A stretch of DNA of 64,000 nucleotides from Ichthyophis bannanicus (lineage: Eukaryota > Chordata > Amphibia > Gymnophiona > Ichthyophiidae). The position numbers and the translations under genes were made by a program. Below are positions 21,975-31,735 of this stretch, piece after piece. Positions within the stretch are counted from its first letter, which is position 1, and every line of letters starts with the position of its first letter. Below the pieces are notes generated by a model. That model did no database searches. It had not been told where the DNA came from and worked only from the letters and a program-made list of their open reading frames with translations. The DNA lies in assembly GCA_033557465.1 (NCBI GenBank), contig CM066043.1:74802662-74866661 (forward strand), written 5' to 3'.

Positions 21975-22990
21975 GCCCTGGTGGCTGCTGATCAGGGAGG
22001 ACCTACTGCGGCAGAGTCCAGTGCTGATGCCTCAAGTGGATCTATTCTCTCTTACGGCCTGGCTCTTGAGAGGTCTCGGTTGACAAAGTGCAGCTATTCG
22101 GGTTCCGTCATCTTGGCATTGTCAAAGGAAAGCAAGCGGTCGATGACCCTCGCATATGTGAGGGTCTGGAGGATCTTTGAGAGCTGGTGTATGGAATGCG
22201 AGATCCGGGGTTCTAGCAACTTCTCTTCCAGAGCTTCTGGCCTTCCTACAGGCAAGGCTGGAGAAAGGTCTTGTGTGTAAGTCCCTACGGGTGCAGATGG
22301 CAGCATTGGCTTGTTACTTGGGGGGGGGGGAGGGGAGTGCAAGGGGTGTCTCTGGTGACTCACCCAGATATGGTACGTTTTCTAAGAGTAGTGAAGCACA
22401 TTTGCCCACTAGGTTGGTCTATTGTGCTGCCTTTGGACCTTAATCTGGTATTGTCCATATTGATGGTGGCACCCTTTGAACTGATGTCTGCTTGTTCGCT
22501 GAAGGACCTGACGTTGAATTCTGTATTCCTGGTAGCAATTTGCTCAGCAAGAAGGATTTCGGAGTTATAAGCCTTGTCCTGCTCGGAGCTGTTCCTTTTC
22601 ATTTCCAAGGAAAAGGTGGTGCTACGGCCGGTGCCGTACTTCTTGCCCAAGGTGTGGTCAGTGTTCTCTTCCAGTTTTCTCAGAGACAGGGGATCCCCAG
22701 TCAAACCCACACTTGAGCTTCCTGGATGACCACCATGCCCTCCGGTGGTATTTGAAAGTCACCGAACGGTTTTGAAAGACCGACTGATTCATTCTGTTTG
22801 GAGGTCCACGTAAGGGGGAGGCGGCATCCAAGGTGGGTGAGGGGGGGGGGCAATTTTCTCTGCCTACCTGTTACGGTGATGGATTGTGCTGACAAGATTA
22901 AGGGTTCATTTGATGAGGTCTGCAGGACTGCAACATGGGCGTCCTTGCATACCTTTTGTAAAGCACTATCGATTGGATATCCAAGCAGTG
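21975..22990 (+). pseudogene. DIRS-A tyrosine recombinase remnant
   Basis: The core-binding part is at 22075-22370 (SGSVILALSKESKRSMT, VRVWRIFESWC). The catalytic part follows: DLNLVLSILMVAPFE (22438-22480) and VAICSARRISEL (22535-22570), where the second R of ARRISEL is the first catalytic arginine. A frameshifted C-terminus near 22930-22990 contains KHYRLD, the place of the tyrosine nucleophile. The HxxR box is not readable because of frameshifts. Not functional. Confidence 0.75.
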
Positions 22991-23062
22991 AGGTATGAGA
23001 GTTTTGGGTCAGCGGTCATCCAGGCCAGGGTTGGAGGTCCCTTCCAAGGTTAGGGTTTGTAT

Positions 23063-23191
23063 AGAAACATAGAAATATGATGACAGAAAAAGACCACATG
23101 GCCTATCTAGTCTGTCCTTCCATAACAAGTACAACAGTCCCCTTTTTACCTTTAGAGATCCTCTGTGTTTGTCCCATGCTTTTTTTTATCC
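23063..23191 (-). mobile_element. CR1 fragment inserted in DIRS-A
   Basis: The text acagaaaaagaccacatggc through ctgtgtttgtcccatgct is nearly identical to 6810-6910, in the minus-strand CR1. It interrupts DIRS-A between the recombinase end and the internal complementary region. Confidence 0.75.
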
Positions 23192-23197
23192 TAGAGG

Positions 23198-23290
23198 TTA
23201 TGGGACTGGATTGGAGGGACGATAAAGAAGGTGAAATTTAGGCCATATCTGCTAATTGGCTTTCCTTGAGTACCTCCAGTCCAGTCCTGG
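23198..23290. repeat. DIRS-A internal complementary region
   Basis: The left part (gggactggattggagggacg) is the reverse complement of the outer left end near 18120. The right part (gctaattggctttccttgag and flanks) is the reverse complement of the outer right end near 23785-23825. This arrangement is diagnostic for DIRS elements and is used to complete the ends during circle formation. Confidence 0.8.
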
Positions 23291-23659
23291 GATCCTCCCG
23301 AATTTTCTTTTGGTGACGATGGGCGATTCTGGACCTGGAAGAGATCCATTGCATACATGGTGGTCTGGGAAGACAGTAGTGACTCTATGGGAAGTCACCT
23401 GGCTAAAGAAAAAAAAAAGTGAAAGCGGTTGGCAGTAATAGACTCGGACAGTAGATTGACGAAGATCCTGTAGGGGAAGTAAGTCTGGTTAGAGCGTGAC
23501 TCCGCTCTGCAGAGCTGGTGTGGAGAATGACTTAGGTAAGACCCTTTCCTCCTCAGGTTTGGGTGGCAGGGCTGTCTGGTTAGAGGACTGGTAGTTGTGG
23601 GCTTTCCGATTCAGCCATTTTGTTTGCTTGTTTCTCCTGTAAGTCTGCTTCGCCAAAAG

Positions 23660-23830
23660 GATACTGGGGGGCTGGGAAGTGCTGCCGGCTACCCATGTAT
23701 GCTGATGTCATAAATTGTGACATGCTCTGTCTCCAAGCTGCTGGTGAAGTGTGACATCCCAGATGTGACGGGACTATACTGGAGGTACTCAAGGAAAGCC
23801 AATTAGCAGGTTAGGCCTAATTTCACCTTT
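23660..23830. repeat. DIRS-A right inverted terminal repeat with extension
   Basis: Reverse complement of 18111-18256, followed by a right-only extension (23796-23828) that pairs with the internal complementary region. Confidence 0.88.
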
Positions 23831-24535
23831 TGGTTCATGATGTAATATGAAATTGAGCATCTCCCCAGCTGTACAGTTTCCCTGCATGCATCCCTCCCCA
23901 ACCCTTTATGCATTCTCTTTGAGCTGTGCGTAGGGGGAGGGTTTGCATGCAGGAAAACAGAGCCAGAGATCTTGATTCATGTACAGTCCAAGCCTTGACA
24001 AATTTTCTTGGGATCTAGGAGCCAGCTGTTAAGAGCTCAGTCACAGTGCGCCACCCCCCCTGTTTAAAAAAAAAAAATAAAAAAAAGGTGAATCGTAGCT
24101 CTAAAAGGACCCGATTTGCTGTTTTCCTATTTTCTATAGGAAAAGAAAGCTGCTTAAATCAGGCCATTACCCAGCATCAACAGAAGCCAGTGGCCCTTCT
24201 CTCACTGCCCCTCCCACCACCCTAACAAGCATGTTATCAGCAGCATGTTGATGACCCTTCATAAGCTACACCTGAGGCAATTTCTTTTTTGCTTCAGATA
24301 TCGCCATGACTTGGTAATATGTGAAGCAAAAAGTCTCTCATACCCTTGCACCATGCCTTCTTCACTCGGTCTTTTTCTCACCCTCTCTCATAGCCCCCCC
24401 CACCAACCATCACTCAGTCTCTCTTATCGCTCCCCTCTCCCAGTCTCTCTCTCTCATATATATCCCCTCACCCGCCTTCACCCAGTCTCTCACTCGCCAT
24501 TTTTTTTGCCTTGCGGTTTGCAGCTGCAGTAAAAA
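23831..24535. other. No gene; A-run and CT-rich simple sequence
   Basis: 24066-24088 is an adenine-rich run, and 24350-24500 is pyrimidine-rich (ctctctcactc repeats). No coding similarity. Confidence 0.5.
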
Positions 24536-24538
24536 GTC

Positions 24539-24716
24539 CATGCTTCTTACTTTCCCACCTCAATCGGCTCTCTGCAAGCAGCTTGAGCCACACCATGGAG
24601 AAAGTTTGGGCTGATCTCAGGAGACTTGAAACTGTGAGATCATCCCAAATGTCCTCCATGGTGTGGCTCAAGCTGCTTGCAGAGAGCCGATTTGAGGTGG
24701 GAAAGTAAGAAGCATG
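24539..24716. repeat. 178-bp near-perfect hairpin
   Basis: The left arm begins catgcttcttactttcccac and the right arm ends with the exact complement gtgggaaagtaagaagcatg. Pairing continues inward through ccacaccatgga / tccatggtgtgg and tttgggctgatctca / tgagatcatcccaaa, leaving a loop of roughly 14 bases. Only a handful of mismatches interrupt about 80 base pairs. It could be a small foldback MITE. A transcript from either strand would fold into a long hairpin. Confidence 0.85.
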
Positions 24717-24920
24717 ATATATGTTAGGCAGCACTGACACACACCAAAAACATTTGGGGGACATGAAATCCTGGGTGCTACTTCTACTTCTACTTATTTG
24801 TATAGCACTATAAGGCATACGCAGCACTGTACAGACACATGTAAAAGACAGTCCCTGCTCATCAGAGATTACAGTCTAGTCAAGACAGCACAATAGCTGA
24901 GGGCAAGGATATATCTAGGG

Positions 24921-25114
24921 CAGAGGTTCCCAACTCCAGTCCTGGAGGGCCAAACACCATTCAGGTTTTCAGGCTGTCCCTAATAAATATGCATGAGGTG
25001 CATTTGCATGCACTACCCCCATTGTATTCAAATGTATCTCATGCATATTCATTAGGGACAGCCTGAAAACCTGAATGGTGTTTGGCCCTCCAGGACTAGC
25101 GCTGGGAACCTCTG
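24921..25114. mobile_element. Palindromic hAT MITE 1, with target duplication
   Basis: The 194-bp element starts cagaggttcccaactccagt and ends with the inverse gggaacctctg. Its arms pair almost throughout (aggttttcaggctgtcccta / tagggacagcctgaaaacct). It is flanked by a perfect 8-bp duplication, atctaggg, at 24913-24920 and 25115-25122. The CAG start and 8-bp duplication are hAT hallmarks. Confidence 0.92.
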
Positions 25115-25145
25115 ATCTAGGGGAATAATAAGGAAACACACAGGA

Positions 25146-25337
25146 CAGAGGTACTCAAATCCAGTCCTGGAGGGCTGCAAACCAGTTAGGTTTTTGGGAT
25201 ATCCCTAATGAATATGCATGAGAGATTCAAATACAATGGAGGCAGTGCATGCAAATATATCTCATGCATATTCATTAGGGATATCCTGAAAACCTGACTG
25301 GTTTGCGGCCCTCCAGGACTGGATTTGAGTACCTCTG
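25146..25337. mobile_element. Palindromic hAT MITE 2, with target duplication
   Basis: The 192-bp element runs from cagaggtactcaaatccagt to the inverse end gagtacctctg. It shares its inner core (atatgcatgaga / tctcatgcatat, ggatatccc / gggatatcc) with MITE 1. Flanks are acacagga (25138-25145) and acatagga (25338-25345), an 8-bp duplication with one change. Confidence 0.88.
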
Positions 25338-26769
25338 ACATAGGAGATAAGCAAATCAGGATTCAAAAGCAGCCTCTGAGTTTTCAGCCTGGATTTGAAA
25401 AGGGCCAGAGATGAAGCCTGATGCACACACTCGGTTTCTTCCAGGCATAAGGAGCAGCAAGGTGGAAGGATCAAAGTCTGGAGTTAGCAGTAGAAGAGAA
25501 GGGCACAGATAGAAGGGATCTGCCAGAAGAGTGGTGTTTCCGAGAAGGGGTGTAGGGAGAGAAGAGGCAGGAAAGGTAATGAGGAGTTGCAGAATGAGTG
25601 CACTTATAGGTTAGTAGAAGTTTGAACTGAATAACGAAACAAATAGGGACTCAGTGAAGCGACTTGAGAAGAGGGGTTATATGAGCATGTCAAGACTGGT
25701 GGAAGATTAGCTGCGCAGCTGAGTTTTGAACAGATTGAAGGAGAGAGAGATGATTCAGAGGGAGAACAGCAAGGAGGAGGATGCAATAGTCTAGACGGGA
25801 GGTGACTAAAGAGTGGATAAGTGTCTTAGTGTGTAGAAAAGAAGGGACGAATCTTGCCAATGTTGTAGAGAAAGAAGCGATAGGTTTTAGCTGTCTGTTG
25901 GATGTGTGCAGAGAAAGAGAGAGTAGAGTCAAAGATGACACCAAGATTGTGAGCTGAGGAAATATGGAGAAGTGTAGTGTTATCCACAGAAATGGAGAAA
26001 GGAGGGGGAAAGATAAGGAGATCAGTTTTGGCCATGTTCAGTTTCAGATGGCAGCGAGACGTCCAGGCAACAATGTCTGATAAGCAGGCAGATAGCCGGG
26101 CCTGGAGCCTTTGAGGGATTTCGGGCACCGAAAAGTAGATCTAAGAGTCATCAGTATAAAGGTGGTACTGAAAACCATGGGAGGAAATAAGTGCCCCAAG
26201 AGACCGAGTGTAGAGAGAGAGAAAAGGAGAGGTCCCAAGACAGAGCCCTGAGGTACACCTACTGAGAGGGGGATGGCGGTAGAGGAGGAACTACCAGAAC
26301 AGACACTGAAAGTGCGATGGTAGAGAGAAGAAGAAAACTAAGCGAGGACAGGGCATCGAGGAGAAGGTGGTGATCAAAGGCAGCAGAAAGGTCAAGAAGG
26401 ATGAGAATTGAGTAGATGCCTTTAGAGCTGGCGAGGAACAAGGCACTAGAGATTCTGGCAAGAGCCGTTTCTGTAGCATGTAGAGAATGAAAGCTGGATT
26501 GCAGCGAGTCTAGAACAGCGGTTCTCAACCTTTTTTTTTTGTACCGCGACCCCTTTTACCATTGGTCAACTTGTGACGACCCCCCCAATAATAAAATCAA
26601 ATGCGTCTCTCTTCTTTTACCATTAACGCATTGTCGCTGTAATCATTTGTTGAATTATTAATATATTATAGGCCTTTGCAATATGTTTATAAAATTTACT
26701 TATTTAAACCACAATAATTAATCACAATAACAAGTAACAATATTTGATTTAGAAATTATTATGATTTTG

Positions 26770-27358
26770 TAGTCAATGGTTTTAGTATGCTTTATTCAAA
26801 AAGACTGACGAATGGCAATGGTGTGAGCATTCTTGGCTTTGGCGATTCTGAGAGCCACAATATATGAAGCTTCAACAGCGGCTATGTTTTGCTGGTGGGA
26901 CTTTCTGCCAATATCAAGTCTGCTTTTCTTGATTCCATCAGCTTTGTTTATGTTTGTTTATTGGGAACTTAATAGACCGCCCATCACAATAGCGTCTGAG
27001 CGGTTTACAATATACAAAAGGCTGCTTAGAAAATTAGGAAAGGAACGCCATAGTGTGATAGGAAAGGAGAGAGAAGAGTAAAAGGTCGAGGCTAGATTAT
27101 AGTAACAGAAACAAGGGAAAACAGCATCATGGGGGTGGTAAAATACCAGATATCCTTGCCTACAAAGGTGGGATGCTTACGCTCAAAATGCCGTTTCAGT
27201 TTGTTTGGCTTCATGGATTCCGCTGGTAGATCTTCGTTACAAATAATGCATTGTGGTTTCTCAATCCCTGCTGAAAATATGGAGGTGAAACCATACCTTA
27301 AAAAGTCATCACAATATTTTCTTTTCTTGGTATTCTTCTCTCTGTCATTCATTTTCAA
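26770..27358 (-). pseudogene. hAT transposase N-terminus with BED zinc finger
   Basis: The minus frame 27092-27358 begins MKMNDREKNTKKRKY and contains a C2H2-type BED finger: the cysteine pair of PQCIICNEDL, then LKRHFERKH with the histidine pair. After HPTFVGKDIWYF at about 27140 the reading is broken by an inserted retroelement end. On the far side (26800-26930) the strand resumes with SYIVALRIAKAKNAHTIA, the segment that follows the finger in Buster/ZBED5-type hAT transposases. The catalytic RNase-H-like core and C-terminal dimerisation domain are absent, so the copy is dead. Family placement is from the finger context and the ASY.VA.RIAK.K..HTIA motif. Confidence 0.8.
26941..27137 (-). 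mobile_element. L2-like tail retroelement inserted in the hAT
   Basis: Plus-strand text gtttgtttattgggaactta, then atagaccgcccatcacaata and gagcggtttacaat, is the inverse of the LINE/SINE 3' tail used across the window. It splits the transposase frame, so it inserted after the hAT. Confidence 0.6.
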
Positions 27359-28013
27359 TGGAGTTGCTGGTGTTATATAATATTACATAGAAAATTTAAT
27401 TTTAGTAGGACCCATGTCCGCCATTACAAAACCGGACGTGATCTAAATAACATTTCGAGGTGCATTGTTTCTGGCGAACAGGTAAAAGTAAGTAAGGATA
27501 GCCTAAGTAATATATAAATTGATTAAATTCAAAGTATTTAGCATTTTAGGCTTTGCGATCAAATTAGAACAATAAATTAGAAAAGAAATAATTCCCGGGA
27601 TTTGTCAGGCGACCCCTGGTAAATCCTGAGGCAACCCCCGTGGGGGTCCCGACCCACAGGTTGAGAACCGCTGGTCTAGAAGGTCTTGAGAGGAAAGAAA
27701 GTCAAAACGGCAGCAGTGAACTATTCGTTCAAGTAGTTTTGAAGCAAAGGGGAGGGGAGAGACAGGGTCTAGTGAAGGCTTTTTGAGAAGGGGTGTAACC
27801 ACAGCCTGTTTGCAGTAGAAAGCGATAGATTAAGGATATGACTGATGGAAGGGATAACTGTGGAAGAGAGAGAGCTTAGCAGATAGGTGGGGATGGGATC
27901 AGAAGAGCAAGTAGTCAGTTTGGAGAAGGAGAGATTTGCAGTTTCCTCCTCCATGATTTCAGAAAAGGAAAAGAGGGTGACCATAGATGAGGAAAGGATA
28001 TGGGATTGAAGGG

Positions 28014-28031
28014 GGGGGGGGGGGTGAGGGG
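28014..28031. repeat. Poly-G run
   Basis: A run of about fourteen G followed by a short G-rich tail, within LINE sequence. Confidence 0.9.
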
Positions 28032-28059
28032 ATGGAGATGAGGTGGAGGTGACCTAGCA

Positions 28060-28750
28060 GAGAATTCATTTATTGTTTGTTTTGCTTAACATACTGTCCT
28101 TGACGTTAGCAGCAGAGCGGTTTACAATAATAAAACAGATAATTTTTAAAAATAAGAAAAAGAAAAATACAATTTAAGTAGAGAATAAAGAAACAGACCT
28201 TTTATAAAATTATAAAATAAGAATGACTTGAGTACATAATAATACTACTAATAATAATTTATTAAGCATTTATAAAGTGCTGCAACATACGAAGCGCTGT
28301 ACAAAGAGAAAAAGAGACAGTCCCTGCCCGTTAGAGCTCACAATCTAGTTTTAAGACAAAATATGAAATAAATTAGGTAATACAATAAACAAATTAACAA
28401 GACAAGAACAAACGTTTATGGAGAGAACAAGAAAGGACGAATTAGGAACAAACAGCAATAGTGAAGAAATGGGATTTCAGTTTGGATTTGAAGATGACCA
28501 GGGAGGAGGCTTGGCGGACAGAGACAGGTAGAGTATTCCAGGAAAAGGGTGCAGCCAGTTGAAAGGAGCGAAGTCTAGAATTAGCAGTACGAGTAAAAGG
28601 CATAGATAAACAAAGACAATTAGATGAGCGGAGTAGGCGAGAGGGGGTGTAGGTAGAGATGAGGGATGAAAGGTAATGAGGGGCAGAAGAATGAATATAT
28701 TTTATAGGTTAGAAGGAGGAATTTGAACTGGATACGGAAATGTAAAGGGA
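28060..28750 (-). mobile_element. Nested L2-like LINE 3' ends
   Basis: 28060-28160 carries a tail of the agcggtttacaataat type on the inverse strand. From 28245, tactactaataataattta with cgaagcgctgtacaaagaga and agtccctgcccgttagagct is the 3' end of a second L2-like LINE. Its coding part extends to about 28750, parallel to 25340-25600 and 52130-52380. It is 5'-truncated and inserted in the older LINE. Confidence 0.65.
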
Positions 28751-29164
28751 TCTAACTTCCTTAATGCCTCTCCTATCCTACAACAACTAATTCAAGGCTA
28801 ATCTTGTGGACTTTGTCATGGAAGTAGCCAGCCAAGGTCTGGGCAGACGGTGAAGGAAGGATTGGGGGAGGAGGGACCTTGGGGAGAGAGTTGAGCAAGG
28901 CAGAGAAGCGAGGGTCAGAGGCAATTAGTCAGATGGACATAGTACTCTGCTTGGCAAGTGCTATGGCCAACTGGAAAGAGGTTATCAGGAATTTGAAATG
29001 TAAGTAGTCAGCAAGAGTATGTGATTTAAGCCAAAGGCACTCAGCAGAACAGGCACAGGAACAAAGGTAGTGGGTTGTTGAGGACAGCCAGGGTTGAGGT
29101 ATGATATGCCTCACAGGGCATGGAATGGGAGGAGCCAGTTCATCCAGAACAAAGGAGAGTATAG

Positions 29165-29457
29165 GGTTATATTTTATTTAGACAGTTTTGTATACCGCCT
29201 TATCCTTCAATCAAAGCGGTCACAACACAATTGGGGGATACATTTAACATGCGGGGATATGAGACACATACACTAATACTTACAGGGAACATGGGCAATG
29301 GAGGGTTAAGTGGCTTGCCCAAGGCCACAAGGAGCATCTGTGGGACTAGAAACCCCAGTCCTTCCGGCCCAAGGTTGCTGTCCTCTAGTGGGATTTGAAC
29401 CCCCAACCTTCCGGCCTGAAGTACCTTGCCCCAACCACTAGGCTACTGCCCCGTTAA
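29165..29457 (-). mobile_element. CORE/MIR-like tRNA-derived SINE
   Basis: Read on the minus strand, the head at 29457 has tRNA-like polymerase III boxes: an A box tagcctagtggttgg at 29431-29445 and a B box ggttcaaatcc at 29391-29401. The CORE domain follows (complement of aagtggcttgcccaaggcca), and the 3' tail is shared with the L2-like LINEs (complement of tataccgccttatccttcaa). A 30-base block with ccttccggcc occurs twice (29359-29372 and 29408-29416), a small internal duplication in the head. Confidence 0.8.
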
Positions 29458-30140
29458 CAGACTCAGATGACATAGAGGTGAAAAGAGATCAGTGGAGAGA
29501 GCTGAAGGTTGACAATGTGAAGATTCCTAAACATGTTGGTGGAGAATTGGGTGAGACGGAGATGGGGGGGATGTTTAAGGGTGAATGTTAGCAGGTGATG
29601 GTCAGATAAGGGCAGAAATGAAGTGAAGAAGTTTGAGAGTGAACAGTTGGAGGAGAAGCACAGTCAAGGCACTGACCATGCTTATGAGTAGGAGCGATAA
29701 AGCACAACTGGAAGAGGTTAGAGAGAGGAACTTTAAGGCATAAAGGTTAGAAGGGTCATCAATGGGATCTTAAAATCCCCAAGAATAAGGGAAGGGGAAG
29801 ATGCATCAAGAAAGGAGGAAATCCTGGAGTCAGTCAGTGAGAAAGGTAGAGATGGACTTGTTGGGGGGGGGGGGAGGGAGGCAGTTCGATAAATGACAGG
29901 TTACCCGGAGAGGTAGTAGAGAAAATAGGCGAATGGCATGGACTTCAAAGGAAGTCAAGGAATTAGATGGAGGGCTGGAATGAGAGAGTAGGAACCCAAC
30001 CCTGCCATCACGCCCAATGGGCCGAGGTGTATGGGAAAATAGGTAGCTTCCATGACAGAAGGCAGCGACTGAAGCTGAGTCTTCAGAGAGAAGCCATGTT
30101 TCAGTAAGAGCCAGGAGATGTAGAGTATTAGAGATAAAGA

Positions 30141-31194
30141 GGTACCAGGGTGCAGTTTGTAGGTGTCATAACAACCTGGTGCCTGGGATTTGTCAAGCCC
30201 TTGTACACACTTCTGCTACTGCTCAAAAGCTTCTGTGTTCTGAGAGCTCAACACAGCATAAGTCCTGTGGGTAGGAATCCATTTGTCTGGGCTGCTGTAG
30301 TCCAGTATAGGAAAGTTCAGCCCTTAAACAAGTCGTAGGATCATCTGTAGTATTAAAAAATAAATTGTCAAACCCATGCTATTAAGACATATGAATAAGG
30401 CTTATATGGCCCGTTGGCTATGGTCCTTTTTACTAAGTAATTGAGCAAGGCTTTTTTTAGTCCAAAACACATTTTAACAAGACAGAATCTGGGAGTTATA
30501 TCAAGCCTCATCTCGACATAACGCTATTTCGGGCGGAAAACCACAGTGTTCAACCTGCCCTGCTTCAGAAGTATAGGTACTTATCTAACATACCCGAGTT
30601 TCGGATTCCACAAGCCATTTGTTCAGTGCTCCATGTTCCATACAGGAGGCATCTTTTTAATGTTCCTCTCAAACTTCAGTTCAACCCACTTCAGTCATCC
30701 TCCGGATTTCTAATAGGCTACATACTCTGCATTTCCGGTTCCCCTCCCAGGGCTACCAATCGCAAGCAAGGGCTGCTGTAGTGTCAAGTAACAGAAGATG
30801 AGCTCTTTACTTTCCTTCCTCTTTCACAACTGTGTTCTTTCGTCTCTGTAATTCATAAATATTTGAAATATGTTGAAACTAAAGACCCAGCACCATTGGC
30901 TGCCTACACCAGTGTGGTTGCAATATGTTAATCTTGCAGATTAACAAAATTTGCTTAACTAGGAAGTGCTGTCTATTATTCATATGGGAGGGGAGGCGAT
31001 GATGCTTGGATGTCCCAGTGAGATGCTGGCTGTTGTCAGTGAGTGAAGAGGAACTATGCTTAGAAGCTCATCAAAGTTCTGTTGCTGAAGAGGAGATTCA
31101 GCGAGGTTCTGTGGCTGGATGCTGTTGAAGCTTGTGTAATTTTGGAAATCACATAGCACCGGATTTTTTTTCAGTTGTGAGCTCTACTCATCAT
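30141..31194. other. No recognisable feature
   Basis: No open frame with family similarity, no paired ends and no RNA gene that I can see. A short GA-rich section lies at 31030-31130. Confidence 0.5.
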
Positions 31195-31540
31195 TTGTTT
31201 ATCGAATTTGATATACCGCCCTTTTGAAAATTACATTGAGAGCGGTTTACAATTAAGAAGTTTTAAAAGAAGAAACTGAAAGGAACTCCAATATTAAAAT
31301 AGGAAAGATAAAAATGAGTTAACAAGACAAAACATAACATACAAGAAAAACTCATGGGGGGAGGGATGGGGGAGGCAGAGCGACACCTCTAAAATCAAAT
31401 CAACTTGCTACAAGACCTAAAGCCTGCTGGAACAGAGTTTTTAAAAGGATCTTGAAATTTTTGAAATTAAGTTCTAAACGAATGGCTTGAGGAAGACTTC
31501 CATAGGGAGGGAGCGATGAAGAAATAAATGGGTCGTCTTG
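31195..31540 (-). pseudogene. L2-like LINE 3' end
   Basis: The minus strand reads QDDPFISSSLPPYGSLPQAI and NFKNFKILLKTLFQQAL, the C-terminus of an L2-like ORF2 (31400-31535). It then runs into the tail whose plus-strand text is atataccgcccttttgaaaa and gagagcggtttacaatt (31210-31255). It abuts the left end of DIRS-B. Confidence 0.7.
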
Positions 31541-31544
31541 TGAA

Positions 31545-31735
31545 GTCCAGTCCAGTACGTATGGGTTTTCAGCCTCCACCAGCAACTGGGAATAGAGCAT
31601 GTCAGGTTTCTGATGTCATAGTACAAGAGCTCCCTCCATAGGTTCCAGAGATCAGTATCTCAGTTCCCAGTAGCTGGGTAGAGCTTCCCTGTGGCACAAC
31701 TCCACTGGAAGGTTTTTTTATGGGGCCTATTAAAA
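31545..31735. repeat. DIRS-B left inverted terminal repeat
   Basis: Pairs with 46085-46250 on the other side of the 14.7-kb nest. The outer part contains agtccagtccag, shared with DIRS-A and fragment G. Confidence 0.88.

Larger units (their letters stand above)
18108..23830 (+). mobile_element. DIRS-A: degenerate DIRS-type retrotransposon
   Basis: This is a full-length but decayed DIRS. It has inverted terminal repeats (18120-18256 and 23660-23795), then leader, gag, RT, RNase H and tyrosine recombinase remnants in order. An internal complementary region at about 23198-23290 matches both outer ends in reverse complement. DIRS elements integrate through a circular intermediate by tyrosine recombinase and make no target duplication, and none is seen. 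All coding parts have stops and frameshifts. It is in the same family as DIRS-B and fragment G, judging from the terminal repeats (cagcttggagactgagcatg core) and gag. Confidence 0.9.
26516..27673 (-). mobile_element. hAT transposon, non-autonomous, 1158 bp
   Basis: Terminal inverted repeats cagcggttctcaacct (left) and aggttgagaaccgctg (right) are flanked by a perfect 8-bp target duplication gtctagaa (26508-26515 and 27674-27681). The element carries the N-terminal part of a transposase gene on the minus strand and has itself been hit by a tail-bearing retroelement at about 26941-27137. It sits inside the minus-strand L2-like LINE. Confidence 0.95.
24784..30140 (-). mobile_element. L2-like LINE with endonuclease and RT, multiply interrupted
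   Basis: Read on the minus strand, an ORF2 begins with an apurinic-endonuclease-type segment at about 29880-30110 (LTETWLLSEDSAS, then HTPRPIGRDGRVGFLLS). It continues with RT-leading text at 27605-27984 (SSDPIPTYLLSSLSSTVIP, VTPLLKKPSLDP). RT palm pieces follow at 25826-26528 ([28 protein letters not shown]), then a C-terminal part at 25690-25944 (SRLDYCILLLAVLPLNHLSLLQ). The 3' end is at 24784-24895, where the plus strand reads ctacttctacttatttgtat and then the start of agtccctgctcatcagagat. Interruptions are a hAT (26516-27673), two hAT MITEs, another LINE end (28245-28750), a tail fragment (28060-28235) and a SINE. Frameshifted throughout. Confidence 0.75.

Noticed and set aside
29388..29457. 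A functional tRNA gene
   Set aside because: The A and B boxes are present, but they form the head of a SINE with CORE and LINE tail. No complete cloverleaf was evident.
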